From positions 372,001 to 436,000 of the forward strand of contig JAFEUB010000733.1 of NCBI GenBank assembly GCA_024529925.1: DNA of 64,000 nucleotides, read 5' to 3'. Source of the stretch: Ophthalmolycus amberensis. Taxonomy: Eukaryota; Chordata; Actinopteri; Perciformes; Zoarcidae. A model generated the notes under the pieces. The model was not told the origin of the DNA and ran no database searches. It saw only the letters and a list, made by a program, of their open reading frames with translations. Positions within the stretch are counted from its first letter, which is position 1. Every line of letters starts with the position of its first letter. Below are positions 60,301-64,000 of the stretch, one piece after another. Both the position numbers and the translations under genes were made by a program.

Positions 60301-60992
60301 AATATAGTACACAGTATGTGGGCCCGACTGAAAATAACTTCACAAGGGAGCCAAAAACCTGCACATTATTTAAATATCTCACTTTGCATAATTACATTTT
60401 AGTAATGATGGGGAAGTATCCTTATTACATGCGAGTTTCTTCTTATCTTCATTATAAGTAACACAAGTACTGATTAATACAATCCGATAGTCGTTAGCTG
60501 TATTATCAACAGTATCACAGCAGAAGGCATGGTAAGCAGTATACTGGTCTGTGATTGGACAAGTCAATATATCAACATGTCGTTGCAACATATCCCCAGC
60601 AGTCATTCTGGTCAGGAGTAAACATGTGGGCACACATTGAGGTTTTACTTACCAACCACAACCTTCTCTATGGACGCCAAGGCCACATCATGATCTCCTA
60701 AAAGCACTGGATCTGCATTGTCCTGCAACATGAAGGTTATTGAAACATAAATATGTACTGTAACAAATAAAAAACACAGACAACACCACATTATTACCCC
60801 ATAATAGACTATGAGTAAGAGTACTTAATCAGCACAGCTGCACAGAAGGACTCACGTCAGGTTTGGGACTGTCCTGGGGCACAAAGGCCACTCTGAAGTG
60901 GGTACAGAAGAGGGTCCCAGACACCCAACCCCTTCCTTCCCTGGCAGTCAGCTTCTTCCTCACCATAACGGCTCGCTGCAGCACGCACTCGC
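47864..60992 (-). CDS. mtmr11: Myotubularin-related protein 11, pseudophosphatase (5' end not found)
   Basis: Minus-strand exons: 60992-60856, 60722-60653, 60212-60073, 59765-59681, 57524-57377, 57175-57088, 56409-56321, 55940-55813, 54595-54517, 54400-54330, 52743-52571, 52456-52286, 51980-51771, 50748-50440, 48335-47864. Phases agree through the first 14 exons, giving 632 codons. Order: PH-GRAM (VSGTLFCTHFRVAF), myotubularin core (GWRVSSVNDRFEMSTS, LADVQLAH-like PADVQLAHSRLRALCL, HWLDYTRACLRKASE), degenerate P-loop LQEADDRD where active enzymes have CSDGWDR, HGFQSLVQKEWVMAGH, APVFLLFLDCVWQLL, SVWDWSLQYSKHRR and GSVFLLSRGIFS. The nucleophilic Cys is Leu, so no 3-phosphatase activity is expected; such members partner active myotubularins. 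MTMR11 rather than MTMR10/12 is favoured by close match to human MTMR11 segments and by linkage to sv2a. The coding region is longer at the C-terminus than human (709 aa total). Confidence 0.93.
48336..50439 (-). other. mtmr11: mtmr11 last intron
   Basis: 2.1 kb. Holds the repeat fragment at 48,565, a G16 run at 49,351-49,366 and a short (TA)n near 50,208. No exon seen. Confidence 0.7.
48565..48800. mobile_element. Interspersed fish repeat fragment
   Basis: CCAGGGGGCGACTCCTCTGG, TATAGAAGTCTATGAGAAAA, AAACATGAGTTTATGGTCTC and TCATTTAGTACATTATGGTC are modules I recognise as a high-copy teleost repeat. It lies in the mtmr11 intron before the last exon. Confidence 0.55.
50440..50748 (-). CDS. 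mtmr11: mtmr11 exon: C-terminal region
   Basis: Reads LTDTIPGSVFLLSRGIFSCP, a basic KKSHRRAP segment and LWKECYLRGALHAQ (human ends LWRRCYLRGRPEVQ). 103 codons, phase 0. Acceptor CACCAG|C, donor CAG|GTACGA. Confidence 0.92.
51771..51980 (-). CDS. mtmr11: mtmr11 exon: myotubularin-associated region
   Basis: Reads NPGQSYTPVNGWRDMDSSSD and SVWDWSLQYSKHRRDRF, the MTMR10-12 hallmark SVWDW. Seventy codons, phase 0 at both ends. The linker PVPPTPPLQPL is proline-rich. Confidence 0.94.
52286..52456 (-). CDS. mtmr11: mtmr11 exon: C-terminal core helices
   Basis: Reads APVFLLFLDCVWQLLSQYPS and FLLALHDSIHLPLFSSFLAN. Acceptor CTGTAG|G, donor CAG|GTACTG; 57 codons, phase 0 at both ends. Confidence 0.95.
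52571..52743 (-). CDS. mtmr11: mtmr11 exon: remainder of P-loop, myotubularin core
   Basis: Begins EADDRDMGCVVSSLVQVM, retaining the P-loop Arg position (DR). Then HGFQSLVQKEWVMAGHRFYS. Acceptor TTACAG|A, donor GAG|GTGAGA. Confidence 0.95.
54330..54400 (-). CDS. mtmr11: mtmr11 exon: up to the dead P-loop
   Basis: Reads RACLRKASEVACLLRGGHLT and VALQ. The codon before Gln, Leu, occupies the position of the catalytic Cys. Acceptor CCCAG|G, donor AAG|GTGAGT. Confidence 0.94.
54517..54595 (-). CDS. mtmr11: mtmr11 exon
   Basis: Reads DISTSVSVPDDKWLSTLEST and HWLDYT. Acceptor TTCTAG|A, donor CCAG|GTAACG. Confidence 0.94.
55813..55940 (-). CDS. mtmr11: mtmr11 exon
   Basis: Reads NLEMILFGCQASLCVVVELG and PADVQLAHSRLRALCLG. 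Acceptor CTGTAG|A, donor GAG|GTGGGC. Confidence 0.94.
56321..56409 (-). CDS. mtmr11: mtmr11 exon
   Basis: Reads RWCWRHPRGSDLLRMASFQS and NIYHEKDDI; the HP-x-GSDLLR motif is shared with human MTMR11. Acceptor TCGCAG|C, donor CAG|GTTTGT. Confidence 0.94.
56816..56850 (+). repeat. (TG)n microsatellite
   Basis: Interrupted once by GAG; lies in an mtmr11 intron. Confidence 0.9.
57088..57175 (-). CDS. mtmr11: mtmr11 exon
   Basis: Reads LSRSIAVPHKVLDTELKK and SFAHFNEGRIP; human MTMR11 has ILDSEVRRAFGHFHQGR here. Acceptor GTCAG|C, donor CCC|GTGAGT. Confidence 0.93.
57377..57524 (-). CDS. mtmr11: mtmr11 exon: myotubularin domain start
   Basis: Reads NWFESASDWEQELERCGATG and WRVSSVNDRFEMST, the SDW-x(n)-GWRVS-x-VN signature of the family. 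Acceptor TTCCAG|A, donor CCAG|GTAAAA. Confidence 0.95.
57525..59680 (-). other. mtmr11: mtmr11 intron, 2.2 kb
   Basis: Contains two diverged, similar stretches (57,700-57,760 and 58,100-58,170, both with TTCATGAGAAG-GCTGATT) and a G13 run at 58,555-58,567. No exon was recognised; the 114-codon plus-strand opening at 58,928-59,272 has no domain. Confidence 0.65.
59681..59765 (-). CDS. mtmr11: mtmr11 exon
   Basis: Reads ITYTIAKTYQPLKPGSVLSF then QNAALGSV. Acceptor CTCAG|A, donor TAG|GTGAGT. Confidence 0.88.
60073..60212 (-). CDS. mtmr11: mtmr11 exon: PH-GRAM end
   Basis: Reads GPNRTKLVTPNSSLKFTPEE and CKDLQVICFLFDRLTP. Acceptor TTGCAG|T with a C11 run upstream, donor GAG|GTGAGT. Confidence 0.92.
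60653..60722 (-). CDS. mtmr11: mtmr11 exon: PH-GRAM
   Basis: Reads DNADPVLLGDHDVALASIEK then VVVG. Acceptor TTGCAG|G, donor TTG|GTAAGT. Confidence 0.9.
60856..60992 (-). CDS. mtmr11: mtmr11 exon: PH-GRAM start
   Basis: Two bases complete a Gly, then ECVLQRAVMVRKKL and GWVSGTLFCTHFRVAFVPQD. Acceptor ACTAG|GC is preceded by 15 C residues on the transcript. The preceding phase-1 exon, presumably carrying the start, was not found. Confidence 0.9.
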
Positions 60993-62627
60993 CTAGTGGG
61001 GGGGGGGGGGGGACACAAGGGAGATGGAATGCAGAGGTTACAGGATGGAACGTATGGGTAGTGCAGTTTTGTACATGTCAGATACAATTACATAACCGAG
61101 TGTGTATAGGTGGGGGGGGGGGGGCTCTTCAGAGGATACATAACAGGAAGTGAACGGAGAAACAAACAGCAGCGTGGACGTTCACTGAGGGAGCTACTGG
61201 GAGTGGCTGTAACGAATACCTTCAAACAAAAAGGTCAAGCTGCTGCGTATTGTTGCAAGTCCTCAGGCCACAGAGGATGAAGCGGGAGGAGCAGGAAGAG
61301 CAGCTAAAACGCAGACTTACAGATGACAGTGACTCCGTCTGAGTTACACTACACTAGTTTGTTTGCTGGTAAATACGAGCAAATGTGCACATGTGAGTGA
61401 AGAAGCAGAATCTAAGTGAGGTACAGCAGATATCTCCCAAAGACGCCCAAATGGCTATTTTAGCTACAAGAAGTTATTGTAAGTATAAAGTCAAGAATTA
61501 TTATAAAACTGCATGGCATAAGAAATAAAATGAATTGGTTAATTGGTGAAAGATTTTAATAATTGGGTAATTGGTATAAGGAAAGGCCAATGAGGGTTGA
61601 TGACTCAAGCATCATCTACTGTATAGGCTTCTTTAAATGAAAGTTGAAATCTCTAAAATAAACATCTGGATTTTGAGAAATGTCTACACATGCACAAATA
61701 CATTTTTCAGTTTTAATAATTTGATATGTTGAAATATGTACTTGAGCAGAACATTGAGCGATGGAACCACATTCCTAAGTGGAGAGGAAGCAATCTGAAA
61801 TCTGAAACTCCAGAACAAAAGCCTCCAAAAACAAACTTTTCACCCAGAGAACTCTCTTACAAACAAACACAGATGTGAACAAACACTTTCAAAGGGGAAA
61901 AAAAAGGAAAAACACACACGCAGCGGTGAGACAGCACATTTCAAACAGTTTCCTGCAGGAATACAAAGCCTTTGCCAGCTAGACTGTGTGTTTCGATGGC
62001 AACAGAGTCCAGGTTAGAGTAGCGAGGAGAAAACGGCCTTTCTATCCACGACAAGAGGAGTGTTTGGCCAGACACATGGCATGGCAAATGTTTTCATATT
62101 GGCTCAAAAGACCATGAAATGGACGAGGAAAGACTGCTGGTCCCTCGAAACTGAAAAAAACATTCCGAGGGAAACACAAAATCCCTCCGCTGCACATGTG
62201 GAAGGAACTAGCTCGGTCCTTAAAACTGAACGTGACAGATTAGCAGTTGGGCTAAAACAATGTTTTGTGCGCATACTAAAGCGTAAACAGAAAAACATGA
62301 AACACTCGTTTATGCTGTGAGAGGAAGAGGAAGATGAGCCTTTATTTCCAACGCCATCATTTGCTGATTGCACAAGAGGAGTTTAAATCTCAGGGCGTGC
62401 TCTATGATTATGCTGATTCCCGTCAGTCTCCAAACCACACATGAAAGCCCCGGGCTGGATTCATCAATTAAATCCGACCGCACGTGATCCAGCGTCAGAG
62501 ATTTGAGATGCTCAGTGTCACAGTGAACACAAGTGAGCCCTTGTTGCCTTTTCAAAAGGACAATCTGTGGCTTTTCCGTGCCTCGTTTTAATGTCTCCCC
62601 AAACATTCCTGTAGCGTGCAGATTTGA

Positions 62628-62664
<37 letters not shown>

Positions 62665-64000
62665 GACAGGGAGCAGAGGCTTCTGGGCCTGTTTGCACTC
62701 TTTGGTGAGATTTAAGACGTTTGTGTCAGCAGGTGGTTCAACCCAGAATGAGTCAGCCGTAAAAGGGAAGGTGTTTTACGAGACTGTTGTCCTTTATTCA
62801 TATAAACCATTTGATGTGCTTCCTGGAGAGCTACAGACGGAGTGTAACAGTGTATGCGCTACTAACGCAGGAGCTTCTCTAACCTCCAATCCTCGAGGCG
62901 TCCTCGGCCGAGTGGAGGAAATCAATTCTATTTAAATACTGAGAACGTGTTTGGGTCCGTTTGAAATCGCAGACTAACAGACTATTCATACTAAGTATGA
63001 CGTAAAAATTGATATTTAGTGCGTTCCGACTGCAATTCATATGGATTTTGTGTACGCGAGAAACCCCCAGATGTAGACCAGATGAGACTTGAGCTTAATG
63101 GACATACTCAACCGGCCCAAAATGCATTTCCGCAGCTCTTCAGACGAACCGATGGCGGACTGCAAGGCAGAGTGTTTCAATTATTAATCGTTGGATGAAA
63201 TTCAGAATATGGGAAGCAACGTTACGGCAGTTTAAAAAAAGCTCACATTTATAATGAACTGTAGAAAATATATTTAACACTAAATATATTTAACACTAAA
63301 TATTGCTTGAGAATACTTCCGAATGAACAGTCTGCTGTCTGGCATGATTAATCGTTCATTTAGTCGGCAGTCTGCAGAATGTATGTAGTTAAACATTAGT
63401 CTGCCAATACGAACACAGTCCAAGACTAGAAGGTTTCAGGAATGTGTTGAAGAAAGTATTTTAAAAGTGTTTGCATTCCTTACATGCTAAAGGATGTTTT
63501 TTCCACATTAAAGTCCAAATTTGAGTTTCCCCTTTAATGGTCCAGCTGCTTCTATTGATGTGGTCACTGATGAGGAGAGAGTGACCTGAAGAACCCGCCT
63601 GAGCAAATACAGCTGAGAGGGATTAGAAACCACATGCGCTCAGTTTTATTTGTTTTCATCCACATTTGTTCCTCATCTTCAGCGGGCGTGCACGCAGAGC
63701 GGAAAAGGTTTCGGCCCTCCTCGACCCGCTGGGAGGACGAGGAAAGACCGGGAATGGGTCACGTTGGGTTGAATCTAGGAAGACAGGTGTTTCGGCGAAC
63801 TAGCAGCTGATAACTATTGTCACAACAATGAGAAAAGTCCAGCCTAGAGTCTTCCTCATATTTAACACAACACAAAATATCCAGAAGACTCCGTTGACGA
63901 ACTATAGCACAGAGAACCCAGAACCTCCATGTGACTACCAACAGTGACAGCACATTCTAAATGACGACGAGAAGTTCGGTCAGCTCGTCGGGTAATACGT
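60993..64000. other. Right end: mtmr11 5' intron or flank, no gene recognised
   Basis: No phase-1 donor preceded by a plausible mtmr11 N-terminus could be found on the minus strand here. Contains G13 (61,112-61,124) and G34 runs and a fragment near 62,950-63,060 (GTTTGAAATCGCAGACTAAC) resembling a common fish repeat. Confidence 0.5.
62630..62663 (+). repeat. 34-nt guanine homopolymer
   Basis: Uninterrupted G34, the longest homopolymer in the window. Its length is likely to be uncertain in any assembly. Confidence 0.9.

Noticed and set aside
59905..60402. 165-codon plus-strand ORF
   Set aside because: Antisense across an mtmr11 exon and its intron; includes poly-A-derived Lys run, no domain.

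Overview
This window is vertebrate nuclear DNA, almost certainly from a teleost fish. The evidence is split genes with GT-AG introns, dense microsatellites, long G/C homopolymers, and interspersed repeats of types I know from teleost genomes. An sv2a gene sits next to an mtmr11 gene, an association conserved on human 1q21. Nothing bacterial or viral was seen.

Layout. (1) Positions 1-39,500, minus strand: a complete sv2a gene (synaptic vesicle glycoprotein 2A). It has 12 coding exons between 20,760 and 270 that join in frame into 739 codons, one non-coding 5' exon directly attached to the first coding exon, and a probable distal non-coding exon 1 at about 39,360 behind an 18.4 kb intron. (2) Positions 34,200-36,300, plus strand, inside sv2a intron 1 and antisense to it: a small multi-exon locus with a DUF4806-like domain, probably transposon-related and decaying. 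(3) Positions 39,500-42,800: an intergenic stretch with repeats, including a tRNA-type SINE. (4) Positions 42,840-46,050, plus strand: a two-exon gene for a 139-residue RING-type zinc protein that I do not recognise. (5) Positions 46,135-60,992, minus strand: mtmr11, a catalytically dead myotubularin. Fifteen coding exons are visible; its first coding exon was not found and may lie beyond the right edge. The RING gene and mtmr11 converge tail to tail, with poly(A) signals about 90 bp apart. (6) Positions 61,000-64,000: mtmr11 intron or 5' flank, with a 34-nt G run.

Function. sv2a is a neuronal synaptic-vesicle gene. A near-consensus RE1/NRSE (REST-binding) element lies inside its 5' UTR exon, and a weaker RE1-like match lies near the distal promoter, which fits REST silencing outside neurons. 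Several sv2a and mtmr11 splice sites abut UG, CA, AU or homopolymeric C tracts that could affect splicing. The most novel items are the unrecognised RING gene, the DUF4806 locus antisense inside sv2a, the RE1 element in the UTR, and an apparent 1-nt frame slip in the last mtmr11 exon.

All exon boundaries were read by eye from splice consensus plus phase continuity. Gene identities rest on recalled family sequence, not on a search.
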